Assembly (NCBI GenBank): GCA_045402695.1
Contig: JAWPNA010000479.1
Coordinates: forward strand, 1-5,771
Source of the DNA: JAWPNA01 sp045402695
GTDB taxonomy: Bacteria; Acidobacteriota; Polarisedimenticolia; JACPZX01; DASXTC01
Direction: 5' to 3'
DNA: 5,771 nucleotides
A model generated the notes under the pieces. It did not search any database. It saw nothing but the letters and a program-made list of their open reading frames with translations, and was not told where the DNA came from. Positions within the stretch are counted from its first letter, which is position 1, and every line of letters starts with the position of its first letter. Made by a program: the position numbers and the translations under genes. Below, piece by piece: positions 1 through 5,771 of this stretch.

Positions 1-80
1 CCTTCATTTTGCCCGCGGTGCCCCATGACGCGCGGCGGCATGGAACATCGCTGCGGGCGTTTTTGGCCCGGCCGCAGGTG
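1..80 (-). repeat. Inverted repeat arm A (partner of 150-229)
   Basis: The reverse complement of bases 1-80 aligns without gaps to bases 150-229 with nine mismatches (71/80). The homology stops abruptly after base 80: the next ten bases show no match. The left end is the window edge, so the arm may be longer. Read on the plus strand, this arm encodes a piece of the same transporter, FILPAVPHDARRHGTSLRAF and a little more, with only two amino-acid differences from the main copy (Gly to Val, Trp to Arg). The two arms flank a 69-base segment, so the pair could form a large fold-back. Confidence 0.95.
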
Positions 81-740
81 GATGGTGAAGAAGGCATAGT
101 AGGCCCCATGGCTCGCCTGCATCAGCATGCAGCCGGTGAGAAAGATCAGCACCTGCGGCCGCGCCAGGAACGCCCACAGTGATGTGCCATGCCGCCGCGC
201 GTCATGAGGCCCCGCGGGCAATATGAAGGACGCCGCGCAGTTGAGCGCGGCCCATCCCAGCATGGCGTACAGCACGAATCGGATCGGAACCACCGTGAGT
301 GCGGCGCCCGTCGCCAGAGCCGAGACGATGAAGCCGATGCTGCCCCATGCGCGCACGCGCCCGTAGACGAGAGCTCCCGCATGCGCGAGCTCCAGCGTGG
401 TGGCTTCCACGAGAGGCAGCCTCGGTCCGTCCACCATCGCCACCGCCAGGCTGGCCAGCGCGAACCCGGCGAACGTGCGGGCGGGCAGCAGCAGCGCGAG
501 GGCGCCTGCGTTCAGCGCGCAGGCCGCAATCGTGAGGGCGCGCCGCCGTCCCGATCGATCGGCGCGATATCCCCACAGCAGTGCGGCGGCGATCCGGCCC
601 AGGCTCAGGATGGCCGCCAGCGCTCCGATCTCCGTCCCGCTCAAGGACAGCCGCTCGTAGTAGAGATTGAGGTAGGGCAGCATGACGCCCAACTGGGCGA
701 AGCAGGTGAAGTAGAAGGGGGCGAGGCGCCGGATTCTCAT
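1..740 (-). CDS. MFS_1-like transporter (PPP/HcaT type), C-terminal part missing
   Basis: This is an inner-membrane major facilitator family permease, and its substrate cannot be read from the sequence. Translating the minus strand from the ATG at 740 gives a hydrophobic protein starting MRIRRLAPFYFTCFAQLGV. It has a cytoplasmic loop GYRADRSGRRR at residues 57-67 that matches the MFS motif A position. YGRVRAWGSIGFI at residues 126-138 and QASHGAYYAFFTIHL at 208-222 are both hallmarks of the MFS_1-like / 3-phenylpropionate permease group. About six to seven membrane segments are visible, against twelve in a family length near 400 residues. From residue 221 on (base 80 and below) the frame stays open to the edge but reads as polar, family-unlike sequence, because bases 1-80 are an inverted copy of bases 150-229. 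Only 81-740 should be trusted as transporter. A second in-frame ATG at 746 is possible; I prefer 740 because a GGA lies five bases upstream of it. It is divergent from the gene at 791. Confidence 0.85.
   Translation of the reverse strand, partial: MRIRRLAPFYFTCFAQLGVMLPYLNLYYERLSLSGTEIGALAAILSLGRIAAALLWGYRADRSGRRRALTIAACALNAGALALLLPARTFAGFALASLAVAMVDGPRLPLVEATTLELAHAGALVYGRVRAWGSIGFIVSALATGAALTVVPIRFVLYAMLGWAALNCAASFILPAGPHDARRHGTSLWAFLARPQVLIFLTGCMLMQASHGAYYAFFTIHLRPGQKRPQRCSMPPRVMGHRGQNE
150..229 (+). repeat. Inverted repeat arm B, inside the transporter gene
   Basis: This is the partner of bases 1-80. It lies in the transporter gene and codes for roughly residues 171-197 (minus strand), including FILPAGPHDARRHGTSLWAF. 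Mismatches to the other arm fall at 162, 167, 168, 176, 180, 186, 207, 211 and 222. Six of these are third codon positions and a seventh (167) is a silent first-position leucine change. This arm fits the transporter family and is in frame with its flanks, so it is the native copy and the 1-80 arm is the displaced one. Confidence 0.95.
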
Positions 741-790
741 GGGCATCCAGTCTAGACCGGCACGGGCGGACGGGGGTAAACTCCCGGCGT
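741..790. promoter_or_regulatory. Divergent intergenic spacer, presumed promoters of both flanking genes
   Basis: These 50 bases separate the minus-strand transporter from the plus-strand gene at 791, so they should carry start signals for both. I cannot identify a convincing -35/-10 pair. A run GGGGG at about 773-777 lies well upstream of the ATG at 791, further than usual for a Shine-Dalgarno site. The role is inferred from gene orientation only. Confidence 0.3.
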
Positions 791-1969
791 ATGGGAAAGA
801 GGGAACGCAAGGAAGCGCGTCTGGCTCACGGCGACGAGGTGCTGGAGGCGCGCGGCATTGATCTCGAAGCGCCGGACGAGGAACTTCTTCCCGCCCTGCT
901 GGGCGCGATGGGGAAGGATCCAGACGGCGATCTGTCGATCGCCGACCTGCTCGGCAGCATCGCAATGGAGGAGGCGGCGAGGCAGCTCACCGAGTGGGAA
1001 AAGAAGGATCCTCCCGACAAGGACCTGAAGCGCGAGATTCGCCGGTCGTTGTTCAGGCTCCAGCAGCGCGGCATCGCGGCGGCCCGGCGCGAGGCAGCGC
1101 CCCAGGAGCCCGTGCGGATGATCGAGCGCGCGGAACCGGAGGGGTACCTCTCGCCACTGGACGGAACAGGCTCCAGGCTGGCCTGGCTGACGAAACCCCG
1201 ACCGGAGGGAGGGCTTCTCCTGCTGTGGAGCGTGATCAACGATCGTTCGGGAATGCGCCAGATCGACGCCTACCTCATCAAGAAGGCCAAGCTCAAGGAG
1301 ATCAAGACCGATTCAGCCGAGCACGATGCGCCCATGGTGAGCGCTCCGGCCCGCTACGTGGACTGGCTTATGTCTTCCGCCTACAAGCGCGGGGCTCCGC
1401 GCGAGGAGCACGGGGGAGGCTATCCCTTGATGCGCGCCGATTTCTACTCGGAGTCCGTCTCTCCGGTGGAGAGTCCCCTGGCCGGGATGATGGGCGAAGA
1501 GCCGCCGGGAGAAGACGAGCCGCTGCTGGAGGGCTCTGGCCGGCTCTTCGAGGAAAAGGAGTTCCTCGGCTGGGCGGTTGCCGACGAGTGGGTGAAGCTG
1601 CAACAGGCGCGCTTCCGCGATGCGCAGGATTCGACCGTCGTTATCAACCAGCAGCAGATGACGGAGCGACTCTTCGCGATCATCGATCAGGCATGCGAGG
1701 ACCTGTGGCAGGGAGAGGCCCGTGCGCTGTACGCGGCGCGCATGGGGGAGATGGCGTTGTGGTACCTGCTCGCCGGCAGGCGGGAAACGGCTCGATCCTG
1801 CTACGCCGTGCACCGCGCTCTGGCCGATCCCACCCGGCGGCTGACGAAGGCCCCTTTCCTGGTCACGCTTGTCTTCAAGGCGTTCCTTCCTCTCATGCCC
1901 CGCGGGTCCGGCGAACATGAGGAGGAGGGGAAGGACTCCGCACCCTCGTTGATCGTCAGGCCCGACTGA
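791..1969 (+). CDS. Hypothetical protein, 392 residues, no recognised family
   Basis: I do not recognise this protein. It has no signal peptide or clear membrane span, so it is probably cytoplasmic. Residues 1-110 are charged and mostly helical: a basic start (MGKRERKEAR), an acidic stretch around 24-50, then KDLKREIRRSLFRLQQRGI at 77-95, which looks like an amphipathic helix. Residues about 120-175 look beta-rich (GLLLLWSVINDRSG, then IDAYLIKKAKLKEI). Residues 225-255 are Pro/Glu/Gly-rich and acidic, probably a linker. Residues 255-368 are helical again; the stretch MALWYLLAGRRETARSCYAV at 321-340 resembles a single TPR-like helix pair (inference). The tail after 371 is acidic and disordered-looking. 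Codon use favours G/C at third positions and the frame is uninterrupted, supporting a real gene; the other open frames across it are Arg-rich shadows. The ATG at 791 has only a weak ribosome-binding site. It is convergent with the fused synthase gene and forms no operon. Confidence 0.85.
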   Translation: MGKRERKEARLAHGDEVLEARGIDLEAPDEELLPALLGAMGKDPDGDLSIADLLGSIAMEEAARQLTEWEKKDPPDKDLKREIRRSLFRLQQRGIAAARREAAPQEPVRMIERAEPEGYLSPLDGTGSRLAWLTKPRPEGGLLLLWSVINDRSGMRQIDAYLIKKAKLKEIKTDSAEHDAPMVSAPARYVDWLMSSAYKRGAPREEHGGGYPLMRADFYSESVSPVESPLAGMMGEEPPGEDEPLLEGSGRLFEEKEFLGWAVADEWVKLQQARFRDAQDSTVVINQQQMTERLFAIIDQACEDLWQGEARALYAARMGEMALWYLLAGRRETARSCYAVHRALADPTRRLTKAPFLVTLVFKAFLPLMPRGSGEHEEEGKDSAPSLIVRPD

Positions 1970-2027
1970 CGAGCGCCCCCGATCATCTCTCTCGCGCGGA
2001 TTGCCCCTGCGGGCCAGCCATGATCAC
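1970..2027. other. Spacer between two convergent genes; possible weak hairpin
   Basis: Transcripts from both sides end here, so a bidirectional terminator would be expected. GATCAT at 1981-1986 is complementary to ATGATC at 2020-2025, and GCCC/GGGC around 2003-2014 could form a four-base stem inside it. There is no T-tract and the outer loop is long, so a factor-independent terminator is not supported. I see nothing else in this stretch. Confidence 0.25.
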
Positions 2028-4295
2028 TCAGCGCCCCAGGCCACCGTTGCGGATGTAGCGCCAGATGGCCCCGATGAAGTTGGCGTAGTCATCGGTCCAC
2101 GGCGTGATCATCGGTTCGTCGCCCTTCTCGTACCATCGAGGGTCGGCCGGAATGCCGCCCAGATCCGCGCCCGTCTTGGCGACGGCCGCGATCAGAGGAA
2201 CCACTTCGTATTTTTTCCGGTTCGACGTCCAGGTACCATCACCCAGCCTGTCGAAATAGGCGACCGCGCGGATCACGCTCGCAAGCTCCATGTAGCGGTT
2301 GGAGATGTTGAACAGCAGTGCGCCTCCAGGCTTGAGCTTGGAAAAATAGAGCTTCATCGCCTCGACGGTCATGAGGTGCGCCGGCACCGAATCGGAGGAA
2401 AACGCATCGAGAATGATGAGATCGAAGGAAGCGTCCCTCGCCTTCTTGATCGACAGCCGTCCGTCACCGAGCACGATACTCGACCCAGGCGCGCATTCGG
2501 AGATGAAGGTAAACAGCCTCGGATTCCGGGCGATCTGGATCACCTCCGGATCGATCTCGAAGAAACGCCAGAGCTCTCCCTGTTCCCCATAGCAGGCAAG
2601 CGCGCCGGCACCCAGACCCACGACCGCAACGTCCTCCAGCTTGCCGTCGTTTTGCCGGATCAGCTTCACGGCGATGTCATAGGGGCCCCCCTCGAAAAAG
2701 TACGACAGCTTACCGGGCTCACCCGAGAGCCGGGCACCATTCTCGTCGGTCCAGCTCTGAGCCCCATGCATGGTCGTCCCGTGTGTGAGCACGTGATACC
2801 GGCCGCCCTCCATGGCGAAGACGGTGCTGACACCGAAGAAGCTCCGGATGCGTTCGATCGCGTTCTGATTGACGCCCAGCGAGATCGAGAGAGTCAGCGC
2901 CGCGGCCAGGATGCCTGACTGCAGCAGCGGGCGGTTGTGCAGAAAAGCCAGCGCCACCATCGATCCCACCACCGACCAGATCAGCAACGAAAGGCCGGCG
3001 CCCCCGCCGGCGCCGGCCGAGAGGGTCATCGCCGCGACCGCAGCAGGCACGAGCGCGAAGCTCAGCGCCTGTTTCCGCCCTTCGCCACGCAAGGCTTCCC
3101 AGAAATCGGCGCGGCAGGCAAACACCGCCAGCATCAGGATGGGGTATTCGAAGACGCGGCTGAAAATCTGCGGCGCGATGAGGCTCGCGAACAATCCGCC
3201 GCAGACACCGCCGAACGACATGAGCAGATAGAACTCGGTGAGATACCGGGCCGGCGGGCGGCGGCGCACCAGCTCGCCGTGGCAGACCATCGTTGAGACG
3301 AAGAACGCCGCCAGATGCGCCAGCAGGAGCCAGGCCCAAAGCGCGGGCGTGAACATCAAGACACACAGAGGCGCCACGACGAGACTGTGAATCCACAGCA
3401 TGACCTTGTGTCTCAGCCATGGTTTTTTCTGGAACGTGATGACGAAGGTGAGAAGAAACAGCGCCAGAGGAATGACCCAGAGAAACGGCGCTGCCACAAG
3501 ATCGGTCGTGATGTACGCGGTCACGCCGACAAGGAGGCCCGAGGGCACGAAGGCGAGACCCGCCCAAATCGCCCGGTCGCTCAGCGTGGGCGCAGGGGCT
3601 GATTGGCCCGCGGCTGCCACATCGAATCGAGCGCCCCCGATACCGTAGCGCCAGGCGATGCAGCCGCAGACGGCGACCATGATCGCCAGAAGTGCGTAGG
3701 TGATCCCCCAGAAGCTCGTCTGACGGCCGAGCGGCAGCAGGGGCTCGACGACGAGCGGATAGAGAATGAGCGCCGCGAAGCTCCCGCAGTTGCTGGCTCC
3801 ATAAAGAAAGTAGGGATCACGGCTGTGCGGATGGTCGGTGCGCGAGAACCATGACTGCAGCAGCGGGGCATTCGACGACACCGCGAAGAATGGAAGGCCG
3901 ACCGACACCGCCAGCAAACCAAGGAGCCAGAGCTGCTGGCCATTGGCGGGCGCCTCCCGCCACCCTGCCGGCAGACTGATCGGCAGGCTGAGCATCGCGA
4001 GCGCGAGCACCGCCAGATGCATCGGCACCGCAACGCGCGGCGGGAGACGGGTCACCAGGGCATGAGAATAGGCATAGCCGATCAAGAGGACGCCCTGAAA
4101 GAAAACGAGCGCCACCGACCAGACGGCTGGAGACCCACCAAGCAGTGGCAGGATCATCTTGGTGATGAGCGGCTGAATCAGGAACAGCAGACAGGCGCTG
4201 GTGAACAGCGTCACCGCGAAGGTGGCGATGATGGCCCTGTGGCGCGCAAGGCCGGTCTTGGTCCCGCCCGATTCAACCCGATCGATGGTCGGCAT
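2028..4295 (-). CDS. Fused MFS/spermidine-synthase-like membrane protein
   Basis: This 755-residue inner-membrane protein has two parts. Residues about 20-475 hold roughly 13-15 hydrophobic segments, opening with AIIATFAVTLFTSACLLFLI and QPLITKMILPLLGGSPAVWS, the typical start of the fused MFS/spermidine synthase family. Residues about 485-745 form a Rossmann-type SAM-dependent domain: FFGVSTVF and LTHGTTMHGAQ (486-513), the SAM-binding loop VVGLGAGALACYG (558-570), the acidic ribose-binding strand end FFEIDP (578-583), GDGR (610-613), the active-site strand ILDAFSSDSVP (628-638, Asp630 and Asp635) and the family-typical TPWTDDYAN (731-739). Family membership is clear. Aminopropyl transfer is only the name-giving relative's reaction and is not proven. 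I chose the ATG at 4295 because the family-like N-terminus follows it and GGTGAG sits four bases upstream, overlapping the stop of the preceding dehydrogenase gene. The frame stays open far upstream, but that part is a shadow of the dehydrogenase gene. Expression is probably coupled to that gene. Confidence 0.92.
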   Translation of the reverse strand: MPTIDRVESGGTKTGLARHRAIIATFAVTLFTSACLLFLIQPLITKMILPLLGGSPAVWSVALVFFQGVLLIGYAYSHALVTRLPPRVAVPMHLAVLALAMLSLPISLPAGWREAPANGQQLWLLGLLAVSVGLPFFAVSSNAPLLQSWFSRTDHPHSRDPYFLYGASNCGSFAALILYPLVVEPLLPLGRQTSFWGITYALLAIMVAVCGCIAWRYGIGGARFDVAAAGQSAPAPTLSDRAIWAGLAFVPSGLLVGVTAYITTDLVAAPFLWVIPLALFLLTFVITFQKKPWLRHKVMLWIHSLVVAPLCVLMFTPALWAWLLLAHLAAFFVSTMVCHGELVRRRPPARYLTEFYLLMSFGGVCGGLFASLIAPQIFSRVFEYPILMLAVFACRADFWEALRGEGRKQALSFALVPAAVAAMTLSAGAGGGAGLSLLIWSVVGSMVALAFLHNRPLLQSGILAAALTLSISLGVNQNAIERIRSFFGVSTVFAMEGGRYHVLTHGTTMHGAQSWTDENGARLSGEPGKLSYFFEGGPYDIAVKLIRQNDGKLEDVAVVGLGAGALACYGEQGELWRFFEIDPEVIQIARNPRLFTFISECAPGSSIVLGDGRLSIKKARDASFDLIILDAFSSDSVPAHLMTVEAMKLYFSKLKPGGALLFNISNRYMELASVIRAVAYFDRLGDGTWTSNRKKYEVVPLIAAVAKTGADLGGIPADPRWYEKGDEPMITPWTDDYANFIGAIWRYIRNGGLGR

Positions 4296-4299
4296 CCCG

Positions 4300-4305
4300 C
4301 TCACC
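4300..4305 (-). promoter_or_regulatory. Ribosome-binding site of the fused synthase, overlapping the upstream stop codon
   Basis: On the minus strand GGTGAG lies four bases before the ATG at 4295 and contains the TGA stop (4303-4301) of the dehydrogenase gene. This places re-initiation directly at the end of the upstream gene and decides the start over the longer open frame. Confidence 0.5.
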
Positions 4306-5092
4306 AGGTCGTCGCGCCGCCCTCGATGTTGATCGCCTGGCCGGTCATGGCCGAGGCTTCGGCCGACGCGATGTAGAGCGCCAGCGGCGCGATCTCCTCG
4401 GGCCTCAGGAAGCGTCCGAGAGGGACCTTCTCGTTGGCGGCCTTCCTGAACTCCTCCGGCGTGGTCCCGGCCGCGGCGGCGATCTCGTTGACGCCGCGCT
4501 CGGACATCGCCGTGTCCACCCATCCCGGGCAGATGGCGTTCACCGTGATCCCGCGCGGCGCCACCTCCGCGGCCAGCGCCCGCGTGAACCCCACCACGCC
4601 GTGTTTCGCGCAGCAGTAGGCCGTGTATCCGGCCACGCCGAACTTGCCCAGGACGGAGGAGATGTTGATGATGCGACCGCCGCCGGGCATGCACGGCAGG
4701 CAGGCGCGCGTCATGTGGTACATGCCATGCACGTTGGTGTTGATGATGTCGAGCCACCTCTGGTCGGCCTCGGACCCGGGATCTTCGATCGGGTTGCGCC
4801 CCGACAGGCCCGCGTTGTTCACCAGCACGTCCACGCGCCCCCACTGCTCGATCACCTGGGAGACGGCCACCTTCGCTGATTCCATCGCTCTCACGTCCAC
4901 GCGCACGGGGATCAGCTCGCCGCCGCCGCGCCCGGATCGCGCCGCGATGACGCCCGCGGCCTTCTTGAGGTGATCTGGATCGCGCGAGGCGATCGCCACC
5001 TTCGCGCCCTCCTTGTGGAAAGCGGCCGCCAGCGCTCGGCCGATGCCGGTGCCGCCCCCTGTGACCAGCACCACGCGATCCGCGAACGTCAT
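4301..5092 (-). CDS. Short-chain dehydrogenase/reductase (classical SDR)
   Basis: This is a cytoplasmic NAD(P)(H)-dependent oxidoreductase of 263 residues, a normal length for the classical SDR family. The cofactor loop TGGGTGIG is at residues 11-18, NNAG at 92-95, and the catalytic set is Asn120, Ser146, Tyr159 and Lys163 (NISS, then YTAYCCAKHG). CPGWVDTAM follows at 188-196, and the C-terminus ends GQAINIEGGATTW as in FabG-like and hydroxyacyl/hydroxybutyrate dehydrogenase-like members. Arg37 after the second strand (ASRD) suggests a preference for NADP(H), an inference from the family. The substrate cannot be assigned. The start at 5092 is supported by GGAGG five bases upstream and by the usual short lead into the first beta strand; an ATG at 5185 would add 31 Arg-rich residues with no family match. 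It is the first gene of a likely two-gene unit with the fused synthase, five bases downstream. Confidence 0.95.
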   Translation of the reverse strand: MTFADRVVLVTGGGTGIGRALAAAFHKEGAKVAIASRDPDHLKKAAGVIAARSGRGGGELIPVRVDVRAMESAKVAVSQVIEQWGRVDVLVNNAGLSGRNPIEDPGSEADQRWLDIINTNVHGMYHMTRACLPCMPGGGRIINISSVLGKFGVAGYTAYCCAKHGVVGFTRALAAEVAPRGITVNAICPGWVDTAMSERGVNEIAAAAGTTPEEFRKAANEKVPLGRFLRPEEIAPLALYIASAEASAMTGQAINIEGGATTW

Positions 5093-5210
5093 CCCAACCT
5101 CCCCCCCTTTCTCGTCGCTGACCGTGCTGCGCGTCGTAACGAGATCCCGGAGCCAGCGGGGACGCGCGGCGCGGCAGGTGGCCACTGATCCGTCCGCCAG
5201 GCGGCAGGCG
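5093..5210. other. Intergenic spacer upstream of the SDR gene
   Basis: These 118 bases separate the end of the FG-GAP gene from the SDR gene on the same strand. They contain the SDR ribosome-binding site and a small GC-rich inverted repeat (CCGC-CTG-GCGG on the minus strand, about 5194-5204) just after the FG-GAP stop, without a T-tract. A promoter for the SDR unit is plausible here, but I see no convincing -35/-10 boxes. Confidence 0.35.
5098..5104 (-). promoter_or_regulatory. Ribosome-binding site of the SDR gene
   Basis: The minus strand reads AAAGGGGGGGAGGTTGGG immediately before the ATG at 5092, giving a strong GGAGG Shine-Dalgarno core with a five-base spacer. It decides the start at 5092 over the in-frame ATG at 5185. 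Confidence 0.75.
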
Positions 5211-5771
5211 TCACTTGCCGTGACCGGTTTTGGGACGCAGGAGGTCGCTCCCGATGGCGCCCAGGATCCAGATCTTGCCGGACAGCGACTGGCCCGCCTG
5301 TGGTGCCGAGACGATCAGCTCGGGGCGCGAGTCGCCGTTCAGGTCGAGCGCGACGGCGGCCTTGCCCATGTGCACGCCCCCGGAGGGCCCGTACACCAGG
5401 GCCTCCCGCGCCCCCGAAGCCGCGGTGACGTACGGCGCCGATCCACCTCCCTGAGTGAACGGGCCGAACATGACGCGCAGCTCTCCCGCTCCCGCGCGCG
5501 AGTTGCGCCGGCTGGAGGCGTCCTCGGCTCCGATCACCAGGTCGGGCAGGCCGTCACAATCGAGATCCGCGATCGCCCGCGGCCCCGCGTGGTCGCCCGG
5601 ATCCGCGCCGTGGAAGGTCATGATGCCCGCAACGCCCGGCGCACCGAGTCGGATGACGACCGGTTGAGGGGCCTTCGCCTCCAACTCGGCGCGCGCGGGA
5701 CCCGGCTTGGGCGGCGGCCTCAAAGCTCCCAGCGCCTCGCGAGAGCGCCCCATCACAAGATGCACCTCTCC
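5211..5771 (-). CDS. FG-GAP / integrin-alpha-type beta-propeller protein, C-terminal part only
   Basis: The last 186 residues are in the window and the reading frame continues past the right edge, so the start is not seen. A GTG at 5765 could be mistaken for a start, but the frame is open before it and reads GEVHLVMGRS, a normal FG-GAP blade strand (compare GELRVMFGPF later in the same protein), so it is internal. Two calcium-binding FG-GAP loops are visible. One is DLDCDGLPDLVIGA, with D-x-D-x-D-G-x-x-D at residues 69-77 from the edge. The other is LDLNGDSRPELIVSAP, with Asp143, Asn145, Asp147 and Glu151. Each is followed by a strand of the GE/GK-x-[RVIW] type, and the protein ends shortly after the last blade. 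Such proteins are usually exported or surface-attached seven-bladed propellers. A signal peptide would lie outside the window. No partner gene is evident. Confidence 0.9.
   Translation of the reverse strand, partial: GEVHLVMGRSREALGALRPPPKPGPARAELEAKAPQPVVIRLGAPGVAGIMTFHGADPGDHAGPRAIADLDCDGLPDLVIGAEDASSRRNSRAGAGELRVMFGPFTQGGGSAPYVTAASGAREALVYGPSGGVHMGKAAVALDLNGDSRPELIVSAPQAGQSLSGKIWILGAIGSDLLRPKTGHGK

Noticed and set aside
189..810. Long open frames on both strands across the transporter gene (for example 189-755 plus and 202-810 minus).
   Set aside because: They read as Arg/Ala/Gly-rich shadow sequence. The minus-strand frame from 740 gives clear MFS helices and motifs.
994..1920. A 308-residue plus-strand open frame and a 201-residue minus-strand frame inside the 791-1969 gene.
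   Set aside because: Both have low-complexity Arg/Gly-rich composition typical of off-frame reading in GC-rich DNA, and both are fully contained in the better-supported frame.
2001..2918. A 305-residue plus-strand open frame antisense to the synthase domain.
   Set aside because: It mirrors conserved SAM-domain codons on the other strand and has no recognisable motifs or ribosome-binding site.
2998..3020. A GC-only palindromic stretch that could look like a regulatory hairpin.
   Set aside because: It lies inside the synthase gene and simply encodes an Ala/Gly run in the membrane region (around residues 427-434).
2028..4295. By eye, somewhat more A/T-ending codons in the synthase gene than in the SDR, suggesting possible foreign origin.
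   Set aside because: The difference is mild, I did not count it, and membrane proteins often differ in codon use; it does not support a transfer claim.
4296..4844. The reading frame of the fused synthase stays open for 183 codons upstream, giving a possible 938-residue protein.
   Set aside because: The extension lies inside the well-supported SDR gene in another frame of the same strand. Its translation is Arg/His/Gly-rich with no family similarity, while a family-like N-terminus and ribosome-binding site occur at 4295.
5093..5185. An N-terminal extension of the SDR from an ATG at 5185.
   Set aside because: The added 31 residues are basic and unlike SDR starts, and a strong GGAGG directly precedes the ATG at 5092.

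Overview
This is a GC-rich bacterial window with compact gene spacing, mostly single-letter-edge-to-edge coding. It suggests a high-GC environmental bacterium. The mix of an FG-GAP surface protein, a fused MFS/spermidine-synthase-like membrane protein and unfamiliar hypothetical proteins is common in Acidobacteriota, Myxococcota and similar metagenome-derived lineages, but nothing here fixes the phylum. There are no tRNA or rRNA genes, CRISPR arrays or transposases.

Layout. (1) Positions 1-740, minus strand: the N-terminal half or more of a major facilitator (MFS_1-like / phenylpropionate-permease type) transporter, running off the left edge. (2) A 50-base divergent spacer. (3) Positions 791-1969, plus strand: a 392-residue soluble protein of no recognised family. 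(4) A 58-base spacer between convergent genes. (5) Positions 2028-4295, minus strand: a 755-residue polytopic membrane protein with a C-terminal spermidine-synthase-like (SAM-dependent) domain. (6) Positions 4301-5092, minus strand: a classical short-chain dehydrogenase/reductase, ending five bases before the start of gene 5, so the two are probably co-transcribed and translationally coupled. (7) A 118-base spacer. (8) Positions 5211-5771, minus strand: the C-terminal end of an FG-GAP/integrin-alpha-type beta-propeller protein, running off the right edge.

The most unusual thing is at the left edge. Bases 1-80 are an inverted copy of bases 150-229 of the same transporter gene: 71 of 80 positions match without gaps. 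Seven of the nine differences are silent in the transporter's reading frame. That pattern points to a diverged homologous gene copy (another strain or a paralogue) joined head to head, rather than to random read error. The transporter reading frame stops looking like its family exactly where the inverted copy begins. The cause could be a chimeric contig end or a real inverted rearrangement; the window alone cannot decide.

I see no convincing new defence, mobile or RNA-based system. The genes look like ordinary accessory or housekeeping functions, apart from the unassigned 392-residue protein and the uncertain chemistry of the fused membrane synthase.
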